A DNA stretch of 64,000 nt from the NCBI GenBank assembly GCA_028274465.1, contig CM051458.1, forward strand, positions 58,083,253-58,147,252. Direction: 5' to 3'. A model generated the notes under the pieces. It searched no databases and was not told the DNA's origin. It saw only the letters and a list, made by a program, of their open reading frames with translations. This document shows, piece after piece, positions 21,413-35,299 of this stretch. This DNA is from Plantago ovata (lineage: Eukaryota > Streptophyta > Magnoliopsida > Lamiales > Plantaginaceae). Made by a program: the position numbers and the translations under genes. Position 1 is the stretch's first letter. Each line of letters starts with the position of its first letter.

Positions 21413-22962
21413 TGTTAGGAAACTTGTAATTTTGATGAACAGATTACCATGCTAAATTCAGAACAGTCCAATGATTAGTACTCTTAAGGTCCATAGGAAA
21501 TTAGAATTTTTAAGGACATTGTAAAAGAGGAACATTTACTGAAGACTTAGTATAGGTACTAGATAGGTTCTTCTGTTTGTTGATAATGTACATTATTTGC
21601 TGAAACAATCTATTGAAGTTTAAGAACCACTCAGAAGACTTGAAGACTTGAACATTTGAAGACAAGAAGACTTGAAGTTTGCTGAGATTTGGTATCTATA
21701 TAAGGCACATATTAAAGTAAACTAAAGTACAGATTTCAGCAAAGCAAAAAACACAAGTGTAAAACTTGAGTCTGCTGAGCTGATACAACGTACTAAAGTA
21801 ACTACATGTAACCTTACTTGCTGAAGTAGTACTTACATTTATGCTCCAAGTTTCAAACGTTGAAAAAGGTCAAAGAGCATTAAATGAAAAGCATGCCGTT
21901 CTGAAAAAGTTGAACACGCTGCTGACAATACCTTCGTAGCAAGATAGTGACATTTTTTGGCTCCGACTTAGAATTTTAAAATTCAAACGATACCAAGAAA
22001 TAAATAGAGACCCTTGGGCAGTGAAAGAATGTGTGTCAACAACGTGATCTTACACTCACTTGTGCTTTCAAACTCACATCTTTCTTAAGCTCACTACTAT
22101 CTAAAGATCCGACCCAAGACTTAAGCTTGAAACAAAAGCTACTTGTGAAGAAGTAGAAATTTAGCTAAGAAATTGATTAAGTGTTCTTTCTCCTAAACAA
22201 GAAATAGTCTTGACACCCAGAAACAATATACTTATAACTGAAAAGTTATTCAGTTGAGTTTCTTAAGATTACTTGGTATTAGCTGAAAAGTTAATCTCAT
22301 AAGTGATCTTCACCCAAAACCTCTCTAACTGATAAAACACCCTTTTACAGGCGTGAAATTCAGGGAGAACTAATATCAAGCAAGGTTTTGCTGATAAGTG
22401 TCCCAAGTTTGGTGGAAAATAAGGTTATAGTTCTCTGGTTAGGTTGGAAACAAAGCAAGGGTGCTTTGGTTTCTAGAATTCTAATAGATTAGGTGTTGTA
22501 AGGAACCTCATCATCTATCTTAGTGAATTCATTCCTAGCAAGGGCAAAGTGGACTAGTTGAGAGATTACGACACCCTCAGATACCACTATAAAGTGTTTG
22601 TGTGATTTACTTACTGCATTTACATTTCAGCAAAGCTTTATTTTAGTTACTGCAGTTTCTCTCAAAAAGCTTTTACTCAGCAGACTTGATTTAAATTTGT
22701 TTTGCTTAAACCTGATGAGTGTTTGTTTTATCAAAAGCACTTAATTTCGAAAGACTTCCGCTCTCTGATTATTTAAGTATTAGCGAAACTTACTACTGAA
22801 CAAGTATTAAGTACCTTGCTGAGAAATTTGTTTTAAGTATCAGCATAAACTCTTTACTGTAAAGTAAAAGCACCTTGCTGAGAAAGTTTTAGACGACGAA
22901 AAAGTTTTTAGAGACTATTCACCCCCCCTCTAGTCTCTACTTGTTGTCTAAAGGGACCAACA
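21413..22962 (+). repeat. 5' LTR of Sirevirus I (1550 bp)
   Basis: It runs TGTTAGGAAAC...GGGACCAACA, followed after two bases by the tRNA-iMet PBS. It shares order and motifs with the LTRs at 39776 and 40889/53011 but is visibly diverged from them (many substitutions and indels), so it is the oldest of the family here. The TATA position (about 21998-22006, AATAAATAGAG) is degenerate relative to TATAAATA in the sister LTRs. The GTGTCAACAACGTGATC block downstream is conserved. Confidence 0.88.
22790..22885 (+). ncRNA. LTR-end tandem hairpins with GNRA-like loop (copy in Sirevirus I)
   Basis: The second unit folds as TCAGCA (22840-22845) ... TTTACT-GTAA-AGTAAA (22853-22868) ... TTGCTGA (22875-22881): an inner 6-bp stem closed by GTAA (a GNRA-type loop as RNA), nested in an outer TCAGCA/TGCTGA stem. 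The first unit (about 22787-22825) is decayed. The transcript would carry this just upstream of the PBS. Confidence 0.5.
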
Positions 22963-22964
22963 AG

Positions 22965-22976
22965 TGGTATCAGAGC
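22965..22976 (+). other. Primer binding site, initiator tRNA-Met type
   Basis: TGGTATCAGAGC, complementary to the 3' end of initiator tRNA-Met, two bases after the 5' LTR end. Confidence 0.92.
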
Positions 22977-23049
22977 AGGAGGTTCATTCCTTCTGCACTG
23001 AACCTAGATCCCCTTTTAAAGTGCTTTCCGTAAATCACTCATACTTGAT

Positions 23050-25448
23050 CAAGGTTGGTAGTTTGTTGAAGCTGGAGAACTATGAAAAATGGCGAAACAA
23101 CATGATGTTACATCTTGAGGCTATTAGTGATGAGATGGTGACTGTCATAAACGATGGCGCAATCAAGATCACTAAGCTTGATAGAAGCTTTCCTCATAAA
23201 ACCACAGATGTCGGTGGAAAGGAAACCATTTTAGGTGAACCGGTCGACACAGTCGTACCAAAACCTAGAGAGGAATGGACTACTGATGAAGCCAAAAGAT
23301 TCCGTCTTGATGGCCAAGCAAGAAACATCATTATCCGGTCTACGCCTGACACCATACAGTGCAAACTGTGGGGTGCAAAGACTGCTAAGGAAGCTTGGAA
23401 GATGATCCAAGATCTGTGTGCTGGATCTGACAAAACCAAGGAAAACAAACTCGAAGTCCTGAAGTTAAAGTTTCAAAACTTTAAACAAGGTACTGCTGAG
23501 TCACTGGAAGACTTGGATTTCAGGTTCAAAATGAAATGGCTGCCTTAGGTGCTGGAAACTTCTATTCAGACTCTTAGAAGGTAAAAACCATCATCAGAAG
23601 TTTGAATCAAGAATGGATCCACACTCAAAACTTCTATTATAATCAACGAATGCCTAATATCACTCCAACAGAGTTGTTCTCTCACCTTGCTGCTGTAAAC
23701 TATGAGACAAAGCAAAGAGAAAATGTGTCTGCTGAAAAATCGTAGAACATTGCTCTTGCTACTAAGGTTTCATCTTTTGAAAAGAAGGATGAAAAAGAGC
23801 CTGCTGATGAAAGTGCCTTGGCTGTTAAAAATATGAGAAAATTTATCAACAAAGAGCTTGAAAGAAGAAAAGCAAAGGAGAAGCTGAAAAAACATCTTGG
23901 CAATAACTACTACAAACACAAGACAGATGCTAGCTCGCTGAATAAGCAAGCTCAGCCCACCTCTTCCTCTGAGGAACCAGCAATAGGAAATGATCTTTGT
24001 TTTTACTGCAAGAAACCTGGTCATTTCAAGGCCAAGTGTCCCTTGCTGAAAGGCAAGAGTGCTGACAAAAGAAAGAAGTTCAAAAACGCCATGATTGCTG
24101 AAGAAAAGAATAAGCTTCAAGCTAAGATTGATTCTTTATGCATAGATACTAGCACTGAAGAAAGTGAGGAAGAAGATTCAGACACTGAAGAAGAATCAAC
24201 CATGGATGTTGAATTTGGAAAAGAAGTTTGTGGAATTGCTATGGAAGCATTTCCAGACGTGCCAAACATAGAATTCTATCTTATGGCGGATCAGGTAATT
24301 TCTCCTAACACTGACTCGGAATCAGATGATGAAAATGAAATTGATCTTGAAAAGATACAAGGAGAAATTGAAAGATTTGAGAAAAGTCTGAGCAAACAGC
24401 AAGAGAAACTACAGAATGCTGAATTTCTGACTAAGTAAACTATTGAAAAGTATGTATTGCTGAAAGATGAATCAGAACGAAAAGATGCTGAAATATTGTA
24501 TCTTAAGAGACTACTTGCTGAAGCTACAAAGAAGGACACTCAATGTCAACAGAATTGAAAGAATATCAATCTTCATTCCTGAAGTTACTTGCTGAAATAC
24601 AAGAGCTGAAAAAGATGAAAGTAACTTTCAAATCTTATGCGAATGCTAGTAACACTTTGACAGAACTAAACTCTTATCTGAGAGATCCATCTCAGAAGGA
24701 AGGTTTAGGTGCCACTTATGAAGGTGATGACGTGATACTCTTGAGTAAAGACAAATCACCAATAACCTTTGTTCGTGCTACTGATAGTGTTCAACCAGAA
24801 CTCTATCAAATTGGTCAATCTAAGGTTGCTGAAACATGCAATCAAATACCTATGACCAAGAAGCCCCCTATTGCTACTCAAAGTAATAAGACTTCAAAAG
24901 GTAAAAAGGTTGCTGAAAAGCAAACTGATCAGAAAAAGGATGCTGAAAAACATTCCGCCAAACAAATTGTTGAAAAGCAATTTGTTAAGTCTAAAGGCAA
25001 GATTACTAACAAAATTAATCAGAAAATCTTTGCTGACAAACCTGAATCAAGTAAGGTTGCTGAGACAAAAACTCAGCATACTCCGAGAAGTGGACTTGGT
25101 TACAAAAACAAGCAAAACCAACTTTTCCATGAGTATAAACAAAGTCAGCAAAAATACTTCAAGGAGATGAACAAATCAAAGCCTAAGAGTAATAACAATA
25201 CTCAAAATGCTAGGACTAGAAGAAATCTTGCTAGGAAAGAACTTACTGAAAAGTATGTTGAGCAAAAGGGAAAACCAAACAAGACACCACATTTGAAAGT
25301 GGACTTGACTAGTAAAAGTCAAAAGTCTTTGGCCCTAAGACATCTAGTTCCTCAGCAAGAAGAAAACAAGTCAGGATTGAAAATATGAGGCTTGGGTTTC
25401 CACTGGTCGTTTCTTTAAACATGTTAATGAATATCCCATTCTGGATAA
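23050..25448 (+). pseudogene. gag: Sirevirus I gag (broken)
   Basis: Gag forms the particle and packages RNA. The frame begins LLKLENYEKWRNNMM without a preserved ATG, then LDGQARNIIIRSTPDTIQCKLWGAKTA (read in parts) and the capsid region KLKFQNFKQGTAESLEDLDFRF. It is broken near 23537, with further stops near 23577 and 23744. A downstream frame has a basic KELERRKAKEKLKKHLG segment and an intact CCHC knuckle (CFYCKKPGHFKAKC, about 23997-24038). A long acidic, coiled-coil-like C-terminal part then follows, with a stop at 24438 and a shift near 24540, and a lysine-rich tail. The long C-terminal extension is typical of this family. Confidence 0.8.
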
Positions 25449-28396
25449 TTGACGTGTTTACTCTTGATTGTGCAGACTTCAGCCACTGAGACAACCAATC
25501 CTATTTGTCACTTTGATAGTGGCTGCCGGAAGCACATGACGGTCGACAAAACAAATCTTATAAACTATAGAAGACGGTCTGGAGGTCCAACAATAAGATT
25601 TGCAGGTGGAGGCTGTGCATCTACTAAAGGCTTTGGTGACGTGAAGTTAGGATGTATTACCATAACAGGAGTTCTTTATGTAAAAAATCTTAAGTTCAAC
25701 CTGTTCAGCATGAGTCAGTTTGCTGACAAAGGTTACTTCATCAAAATCAAAGGTGATGAATGCAAACTTATTGACTTTGAGACAAAGAAGGTAATCATGG
25801 TTGCTAGAAGATCAGGAGGTTTATACACTGTGGATTGGTCCTCAACAATCATCGAAAAATGCCTGATCTCAGATCACGAAGGCCTTGCTGAAAATGCATG
25901 GTTATGGCATAAAAGAACTAGTCACCTAAACTTCAAGACGCTGAATAAGCTGTCTAAAAAGGCACTTGTAGTTGGATTACCTAAGGTCACTTTTAAGAAG
26001 GATGGTGCTTGCACTGCATGTCAGCAGGGTAAGCAAACTAAGTCCTCTTTTAAGAACAAGGCAGTACCGTCAACTATATAATCTTTACAACTCTTGCACA
26101 TGGACTTGTTTGAATCATTTTCAACAAGCTATGCTGGCAAGAAGTATGGTCTGGTAGTGTGGATGATTATTCAAGATTCAGTTGGGTAATTTTCATCAAA
26201 CAAAAGCCTGAAACAAGGATTGAAATACCTAACTTGCTGAACAAGCTTGAAGTCATAAAAAATGTCAAAGTAAAAATCATCAGAACAGACCATGGTACTG
26301 AGTTTGTAAACCAGTACATAACTGAGTATTGCACTTCTAAAGGCATACAACATCAATTATCCTCAGTAAGAACACCTCAACAAAATGGTGTTGCTGAAAG
26401 GAAGAATCGTACCCTTAAGGAAGCAGCTAGAACCATGCTTGCTGACATTGAAACAAGTGAAGCTTATTGGGTTGAAGCGATTAAAACTGCTTGCTATACT
26501 CAAATATGCTTGATAACTAAGGAGCACAACAAAACTCCCTATGAGCTATTTGTTGGAAGACCTCCTAACATTACTCATCTAAGAGTATTTGGTTGCAAAT
26601 ATTTTGTTCTTAACAATGGTAAAGAATATCTAAGAACATTTCAACCAAAGACAGATGAAGCGATATTTCTTAGTTACTCCTTGCATAGCAAAGCTTATAG
26701 AGTTTACAACAAAAAGGCACAAAAGATTGAAGAATCTGTGCATGTTGTATTCTATGAAAAGAAACAAGGAGTTCTTGCTGAAGAAGAAATATCGGAATGT
26801 ATGGAAAAGCTACTCATACATGAGCAAAGAACTGAACCAAAAGTTGGAAATGTCAAGATTACTGAACTTAATGATGATTCTGACAATGACATGCCATCAC
26901 CAAGTCAAGTCAAGTCAAGATAAATATAGTTCATGATAAGGAATTCCCGGCTAAAGATGCAGTTGCTCCAAACGTTGCTGAAACAATGCAACTTCCTGTG
27001 TCTACTGAAGAGTTACCACGAACAAGCAATACTGAACAAGTAGTTGTTGATGAACCTATATCAGTGGAGACACAACCTGAAACCAGTAGTGCTGAACAAG
27101 CACGTGCTAAAGAGTTACATCCTGAAATACATACATGTCCAGATCCAAAGAACAGACATGTTAATATTTGGATTAGAGATCATCCCTCTAAGGATATGAT
27201 TGGTGATATTGAGAAACGCCGAATGACTAGATCCAAAGTTTCTACTAACAAAGACGTTGCTGAAGAAGCAATGGTAGTTGAAGTAGAAGCACTATTCTCT
27301 TGCTTTGTATCTGAAATTGAACCTAAAACCATAGAAGAAGCTTTAAAGCATTCTGAATGGATAAAGGCAATGCAAGAAGAATTGGATCAATTTGAAAGGA
27401 ACAAATTCTGGAAACTTGTACCCCTTGCTGAAGGAAAGAAAGCAATTGGTACTAAGTGGGTGTTCAGAAACAAGCTGAGTGAGTCTGGTGAAGTAACAAG
27501 GAATAAAGCACGTTTAGTTGCTCAAGGTTACTGTCAGACTGAAGGACTGGACTATGATGAGTCTTACGCATTGGATGCAATTAGACTTTTCTTGGCCTTT
27601 GCTGCTCATAACGACTTTATAGTATACCAAATGGATGTTAAAAGTGCATTCTTAAATGGTGAACTTGCTGAAGAAGTCTATTTAGAACAACCCCCTGGCT
27701 TTGAACTTCCTTCAGAAATCAAGATGGTATACAAGCTTCAGAAAGTTGTATATGGTCTAAAGCAAGCACCAAGAGCTTGGTATGACACCTTAGCAAGGTT
27801 CTTGCTGGACAATGGTTTCAAGAAGGGTGAGGTTGTTAAAACCTTGTTTACCATAAATCATGATGGTAAATTACTTTTAGTCCAAATTTATGTGGATGAC
27901 ATAATATTTGGTTCTAAAGACAAGCAACTTTGTGATGATTTTGCCAAACTCATGACAAACAAGTTTGAAAGTATGATGGGAAAATTGAATTATTTCCTAG
28001 GATTGCAAGTCAAGCAACTCAAAGATGGAATATTCATAAATCAAGCAAAGTATGCAAAGGAAATGCTCATAAAATTCAGGATCAAAGAAGATGAAAAACC
28101 TGAAACGATCCCTATGAGTGTTGGTACCAAAATGGGCTATACTAAAACAGATAAATGTGTTGATGAACACAAGTATAGGAAGCTCATTGGTTCCTTGCTG
28201 ACATTCAGTATGATGTTTGTGTGTGTGCAAGATTTCAATCTGATCCTAGAGAATCACACTACAAGAAAGCAATTAAAATACTGAAATATGTCAAAGGTAC
28301 TGTCAATATTGGATTGTGGTATCCAAAAGATTCTGGTTTTTCACTGGTTGGCTACTCAGATGCTGATCATGGAGGCTCTACACTTGACAGAAAGAG
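25449..28396 (+). pseudogene. pol: Sirevirus I pol, 5' part (protease, integrase, RT, start of RNase H)
   Basis: In order: aspartic protease motif (HFDSGCRKHM, with Cys where sister copies have Trp just before), GAG-pre-integrase zinc region ([10 protein letters not shown] ... CTACQQGK), integrase core ([29 protein letters not shown] carrying the D, D, E), then RT ([41 protein letters not shown]) and the start of RNase H ([15 protein letters not shown]). Stops and shifts occur near 26081, 26157, 26923 and 28200, and a few residues are missing before LDAIRLFL. The frame is cut at 28396 by element B. Confidence 0.88.
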
Positions 28397-30469
28397 TGTA
28401 AGAAAATATGGTCAGAGTTACCCCTAGGGTACGCAGCGGAATTTCAAAAATTTTCTTAACATACAGGTTAATTGATTATGCATATGTCGTATATATATAA
28501 ACACATCAATTAGAAGACTAACCTTACTTCCAAAGCAGCTTCCAAGTCTTCGTAATATTCCGGTGTATCTTCTCCTTCGTCAAAGTCGAAGATATCTGCA
28601 ATACTCTGTATATCTACAAGACAATAAGAGTTAGTTTCCAGCTCCTAGAACCTCAACCTTGGTATCCACGGATGAACAGCCTATCGGAAGAATGCTAGGA
28701 TATTCTTTGTGTGACCAAGAAGACGGGGCGGCGATTCCTCCGGTGAGGTGGCGCGCGTTGGTGGCTAAGGGAGGAGGGGAGAGCTTTTGTTTTCTCTAAG
28801 AAAACTGGGTAGAATAACTGTGTGCAAAACTGTATCAAAAGCTCTCTAATAGTCTACTATATATAGTAGTCAATAGAATCCTAAAGCATAAGCAATTAGA
28901 CTTCGTAAATGAATAAGAATCTAATTCTTATCGCACAAGGAAACCAATATCAAGTCTAGATTCATTCCCAATCAAATCAAAACTCAATCAGGAAAATCTA
29001 ACTTATCCCTTGGACTTCTAATAGAGGAAGGAGTCGAACTCCTTCCCCTATCTACAATGCGCGCGCGTGCGCCTCCTAGGGACAGTAGGTAAGTCCCAAT
29101 TTTCGGACCCACTTATAGTTCTAAGGCAATTCAAACTCCAAGTAGATTTTGCCCAAGTGCATATGTTAATTCTAAATTAACATATCCTTTCAAATCAAAC
29201 CTCCATTATATTTCCAAAATATAATCTTTAATTGTATTTACATAAAATACAATTAATTAGCCAATTCAATTAATAATTCCAAATCATTAATTGAGCCACC
29301 AAATACTATAATTAATTCCAAATCAATTATAATCCATCAATCACAATTAATTCCAAATTAATTGCGATTCCATCTTCAAGGATATTCTGATAGGCTGAAT
29401 CACCACATAGTATGACCCATAGGGCCTCATCATATTAAGCAAGTCCTAGACTAGGCAACATGGAATTCCTAGACGGTTCCATTTGCAATATTAATACGTG
29501 AGGACGTTTGAGAGGTTTCTCAAAGCTAACCCTTTCGTTGCGAAGCCTATTGCGCTCAACGCGCGATGGTAACGTCCCTTCATCTGACTTGCTCGAATGT
29601 ATCTAGGATCGATGAAGTGTCTATCCCAATAATACATCCACGGGCATCTCAGGGAGTTGCTTGGTTAAGATATACTTATGACCATCATAATATATCATTT
29701 GCACTGGCCAGTGACTTTACCAACACAACTATGCAGCCTATGAGCAGTGCTCTCCTATGCTACACTTGAGAGATGAATCCTTCACAGAATCACTTATCAC
29801 CCCCATTTGTATGTAGCCATAATCCTGGATCGTGTCTTAGGTCAGCTGCTTATTCAGAGCTGACATCGACGGGTCCACCAAGGATATGGGGCAACAAATG
29901 TGATGATAAAGTCCTGTAAGTACAAAGGACGACTGGCATCACTTCGACAACTCACCGGTTCCCATAGACACTTCGGTGTAGAGTATACATCGATGGGAGT
30001 GTCCGGTGGGTACTTCCATTGTTCGATAAAGTTTCTTCGAACAACTATGTGCAGTTATGGGAACGTTTCTCGATTGTCCAACAATCCGTTCCGTGACCGT
30101 GGGATCGGCTCACACTTGCTCCAACAAGTATAACCTCCACGCATAATAGTCTCGTCTGGTTCATTCAGATCCGTACATCCTAGATGAACCTCGACTAGGG
30201 AGAGTTTGGGATAGATGATAACTCACATAGCTCCCACTATCTCTGTGATCGGTCATCTATCCGAGGGGACATGTTTAATATCAATACAGACAGTAATAGA
30301 GATATGACATGCTGCATGCCTGGTGTAATATAAATATGAAAGCGATACTCAATAGTAAAAGCAACAAACATATATTATATTACGTTGACCTGTGTAATAG
30401 TACATATATGTCCTCTATAAGGGCACTATGCCCTTAGTAAGGACTGTCTCTAGGACATATACACTATCA
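28397..30469 (-). repeat. 3' LTR of element B (2073 bp)
   Basis: Outer edge TGTAAGAAAATATGG at 28397 next to the TSD; inner edge CACTATCA at 30469, next to the PPT complement. It contains a TATA-bearing palindrome CTACTATATATAGTAG (28854-28869). No gene lies inside. Confidence 0.93.
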
Positions 30470-30480
30470 ATCTCCCACTT
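30470..30480 (-). other. Polypurine tract of element B
   Basis: AAGTGGGAGAT on the minus strand, immediately upstream of the 3' LTR and identical in core to that of element A. Confidence 0.85.
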
Positions 30481-30483
30481 GCA

Positions 30484-33400
30484 CTAGAGCCAGTCACCTT
30501 TATGCCTAATGCCCAGATTAGCATAATGTCTTAAGTGGACTTCCACTGATAAGACCTTGGTGAAAGGATCTGCCACGTTGTCCGTGGTAGAGACGCGTTC
30601 TATACTAACTTCTCATCTATCTATAATCTCACGTATGACGTGATATTTTCTAAGTACATGTTTGTTCTTGTTTGTAGATCTAGGCTCCCTAGCTTGAGCG
30701 ACGGCGCCCGTATTGTCACAATAAATCGTTATTGGACTGGGAGCAGGAACAACCCTCAATTCCTTCAAGAACTCTAAAATCCAGACAGCTTCTGTCGATG
30801 CTTCTGATGCAGCAATGTACTCGGCTTCTGTGGATGTGTCAGCAACCGTGGCTTGCTTAGAACTCTTCCAACAGACAGCTCCTCCGTTCAATTTCAATAT
30901 GTATCATGTCTGTGACTTAAAGTCATCAGGATCTGATTCAAATCCAACGTCGACATACCCAGACATCTTTAATTCTGGTTCTCCACCAAACACCAAGAAC
31001 ATCTCTTTAGTTAGTCTAAGGTACTTAAGAATGTTCTTCACAGCAGTCCAGTGAGGTATTCCTGGATTCTGTTGTGCAATTCATTGCATACATTATAGAC
31101 CCTACTGCCGAAGCATAGGGCACACGACTCATTGCATTTCTTTCTTCATCAGTTTTAGGACCATCCTTAACTGATAAGACAATCCCATGCCTAGCTGGGA
31201 GAAAGCCTCTCTTTGAGTTGTCCATCTTATAACGCTTCAGTATTTTGTCGATGTAGGTGGACTGTGTCATTCCTAACATCTTCCTGGATCTATTTCTATA
31301 GATCTTGATCCCTAGGATGTAGTTCGCTTCACCCAAGTCCTTCATTGAGAAGGTACTTGATAACCAAACTTTAGTCTCTTCTAGCATAGAGTCATTGTTT
31401 CCCATGATCAAAATGTCATCTACATAAATGATCATGAAAACAACTCCTTTGTCGCTGTGTCTCGCGTAGACACAGGGATCTTCCTTGTTTCTGATGAAGT
31501 CAAACGATTTGACAGCTTCATCAAAGCGGATATTCCAGCTCCTTGACGCTTGCTTTAGCCCATAGATGGATCTTTGTAATTTGCATACAACAGTTGGCCT
31601 GGTTTTACTAATAAAACCTTCCGGCTGTACCATATAGACCTCTTCCTCAAGGTTGCCATTGAGGAAGGCAGTCTTTACATCCATCTGCCAGATTTCATAA
31701 TCATAGTAGGCAGCTATCGCAAGTAGAATTCGAATGGACTTCAATTTTGCTACCGGTGAAAAGGTTTCATCGTAATCGATGCCATACCTTTGCGTGTAGC
31801 CTTTCGCCACAAGCCTAGCTTTGTGCGTTTGTACCTTGCCATCGACATCTGTCTTTCGTTTAAAGACCCATTTGCACCCAATTGGTCTAACCCCTTGGGC
31901 CAAGTCTACCAAGTTCCAAACTTGGTTCTGGTACATTGAATCCATTTCTAATTCCATGGCCTCTTGCCATTTGTCTGAGTCAATATCAATTATTGCCTCT
32001 TTGTAGGTCTCGGGATCTTCCCGATCTGATAAACCGACATCAAGTTCACTGATGTCTTCCATCATAAGGCTTTGCTTCTGAGGTCCTTTTAGGATCCTCT
32101 TCGACCTACGGAGCTCAACTTGTTCTGGTGCTTTTCTTTTCTAGCTTCGTGTAACACGAACATTATCAGTGGGTACTGATGCAGCTGGTCACTGGGCGCG
32201 ACCCTGTTCCCTTGCGGGAGGCTGCTCTTGTGCAACTTGTTGCACAGGTTGGTTGACAACGGGTTCTATTGGTGTGGTTTCAACTGTTGATCTAATCACA
32301 GGACTCCCACTGACTATGACATGCGTAGCAAGTGTCATATCATCACTCTTGTCTGCTTCGAAAGCTCCCACTGAACTTGAGTCCAAATCAGAAGATTTAG
32401 AGACCTCATGTTCGCGCGTGTCAAAGTCTTGAATTTCTTCAAGTTCTATCATGTCATCTAACCTCTCTTCTTCGAGGTATTCAGCTTCTAAAAACTTCAC
32501 GTTTCTAGACACGATCACCTTGTGATCTTCAGCATGATAGAATTCATAGCCTCTCGTCTGACGAGGATAGCCTATGAAATATACTTTGACACCCTTGGCA
32601 TCTAACTTATCAGTGAGCATCAGTTTGACTATCGCAGGACAGCCCCAAGGTCTAAGATAGCCTAGTGAAGGCTTCTTTCCCTTCCACAACTCGTAAGGAG
32701 TTTTCTCCATTGATTTAGATGGTACACGATTCAGAATGTAGATTGCAGTTTGTAGTGCATATCCGCACAGATACTTTGGAAGAGTCGAGAATCCAATCAT
32801 TGATCTTACCATGTCTAACAGGGTTCGATTCCTCCTCTCAGACACACCATTTAACTGTGGTGTTCCAGGAGGAGTCCATTGCGATTGAATTCCATTTTCC
32901 TTCAAGTAGTCGATAAATTCTTCACTAAGGTATTCACCTCCTTGGTGATCGAAGAGTGACTATCCTTAGGTTCAATTCATTCTCGACCTCATTCCTAAAC
33001 TCCTTGAATTTCCCAAAGGTCTCGCATTTATTCTTCATAAGATAAATATATCCATACCTTGAGAAATCGTCAGTAAAGGTAACGAAGTAAGGATAACCCC
33101 CACGCGCATGGACTTTAAAAGGTCCACATACATCGGTATGTATGAGCTCTAAGCAGCGAGTGGCACGAACGCCTTGTCCAACAAAGGTTTGTTCGTCATC
33201 TTACCCTTAACACAAGATTCACATGTACCATATGATTCAAAATCAAATGGTTCTAAGTAATCCAACTTCCTTAGTCTTTGAATCCGTGTTTCATTGATAT
33301 GGCCTAGCCGACAATGCCATAGATAAGATGGATTATTTTTCCTACTTGAAGACGGTTGTTTGTTATGTATTTGAAATAAAGGTAGACTACTTTGCAAAAT

Positions 33401-34655
33401 ATATAAACCATTCACCAAGCGAGCTTTTCCATAATACTGATCATTTAATGAAAAATAACAAGTATTATTCGCAAATCGAAAGGAAAAACCCATATTGTCT
33501 AACAATGGAATGGAAATAATATTTCTGACAATGGATGGAACAAAATAAACATTATCAAGTTCTAAACATTGTCCCAAAGGTAAATCTATCTTGCTGCGTC
33601 CAACGCGTTTGGCTTCAACTGGATTGTCGTTCCCAACATGCAAGTCGATTTCACCTTGCTTGACTAGCCCGTGATCAATTAGCCCCTGCACATTATTACA
33701 AATGTGTGAGCCACAGGCTGTATCTAATACCCAACCATTGGAGTCAAAAGTAGTCATGTTCATTTCAATAACAAACATACCTGAGCCAGAAGCCGATGGC
33801 TTCTTAGCTTGATCTGCCCTAAGCTTAGGGCAATCTTTCTTCCAGTGTCCTTTCTGCTTATAGAAAAGACATTCATCTGTGCGTACCGTTCCGCTTCTCT
33901 TGAACTTCCTTTTCTGGTTCGGACGCTTAGGCTTATCACTCCAAGTGTTAGCCTTGGCTCCCGACTTTCCCTTACCCTTAGCACCTTTGTTTCTCGGGTT
34001 TGGGTTAGACGGTTGCCCAACAAGCATGATCGACTTTTCCTTCTTAGGAAGAGTCTGATCATATGTCTTCAGCAGATTATGAAGTTCAGGTAGTGTTACG
34101 TCCTTCGCATTCATCGTGTAATTAATGATGAACTGCGAATACGAACTCGGCAATGATTGAAGGACAAAGATCACCATGATCTTGTTCTCTAGCTTAACGC
34201 CGGCATCAGCAAGCTTTTCAAAGAGACCAATCATTTTGAGAACATGCTCAGACATGTTCCCTCCTTCACTGAGCTTGCATCTGTATCTCTTTGATCAAAT
34301 CAAATTCAACACTTCTAGCTGTCGTCTTAAAGAGCGACTAAAGATGCTTTAACATCTCATACGGCAACATGCTTTCATGTTGCCTCTGCAGCTCATTGCT
34401 CATTGCCGCCAGCATAATACACTGCGCGGATCTAGCATCCTCAAGATGCTTATCAGACCTTGCCTTGTTGGCTTGATTCCAAGCAGCAACCTGATCGGCA
34501 GTCTGATTTTCGGGGCACACGGGAATGACCTCGTCCAAGACGTACTCAATCTTTTCGTACCTCAGCATCAAACGTATATTCCTGATCCAATCTAGGAAGT
34601 TTGGTCCGGTCAAAATTTGCTTCTCCAAGACAGCACGGAGTGAGATACTCTCCAT
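30484..34655 (-). pseudogene. Element B gag-pol polyprotein (decayed)
   Basis: It starts at ATG 34655 (MESISLRAVLEKQ). Gag runs on with a stop near 34338, then resumes (MSEHVLKMIGLFEKL) to a zinc knuckle reading CLFYKQKGHWKKDC, in which the second Cys is Tyr. The protease site reads LDTACGSH, where the active-site triad is normally D-T/S-G. Then come the GAG-pre-integrase region (YLWHCRLGHIN ... CESCVKGK), an integrase core broken between 33149 and 32905 (PPGTPQLNGVSERRNRT remains), RT from 32065 (WVFKRKTDVDGK, MDVKTAFLNG, IYVDDILIMGN) and RNase H (30897-30613, ADTSTEAEYIA, YCDNTGAVAQA), ending GDWL at 30484. Multiple lesions make it non-functional. Confidence 0.88.
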
Positions 34656-35140
34656 TTCTAATATCCTAAGGAGAAATAATATAGAACGAAAATAATAAAT
34701 CAACTATTGAAATATTATTTCTAAATACACAGTCAACATAACTAAACAACAAGGTCCTTTAGCTGTTTAGCTCCCACTATTTTCACATATGCTTGCCCCA
34801 CAACAAACATACGGGTAATGTCCAACAAGTTACCGTAGTGGCCAAGATCCAAATCCATACTATGCTATACTCCAACGGGGGCTGGTCGCATAGCATAATA
34901 TGACCGGTAGGACTATCCAATTGCGTCACGCAACTCTTGGTTGTTAAATCTAATTTAACCCGATGCCCTACATACTGTACCTATCGAGGTCGCTAGATAC
35001 AATATGCAGTAAGTCATAACCATAAGCTTACTCTAATCTGACGATCACTGCGAGTCTGTAAGACGAGGTCGCCAATATAAGAAAACGCAATGAAAGTTCA
35101 GAAATAAAGCACCCTATGGAAAGCATCTCAGAAATACATA

Positions 35141-35245
<105 letters not shown>

Positions 35246-35299
35246 GTACTTATATTGGTTGGGACTTGTAGCTTGAGGGTTGTTATCAGTCATCTACAA

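Noticed and set aside
28221..28427. 68-codon frame ending in VRKYGQSYP
   Set aside because: The last residues are read through the insertion junction into the element B LTR; the real frame continues at 38442.
29566..30133. Two 67-77 codon frames repeated at 37464-38100
   Set aside because: They are in the LTRs of element B, antisense to it, and are repeated only because the LTRs are. They show no family similarity.
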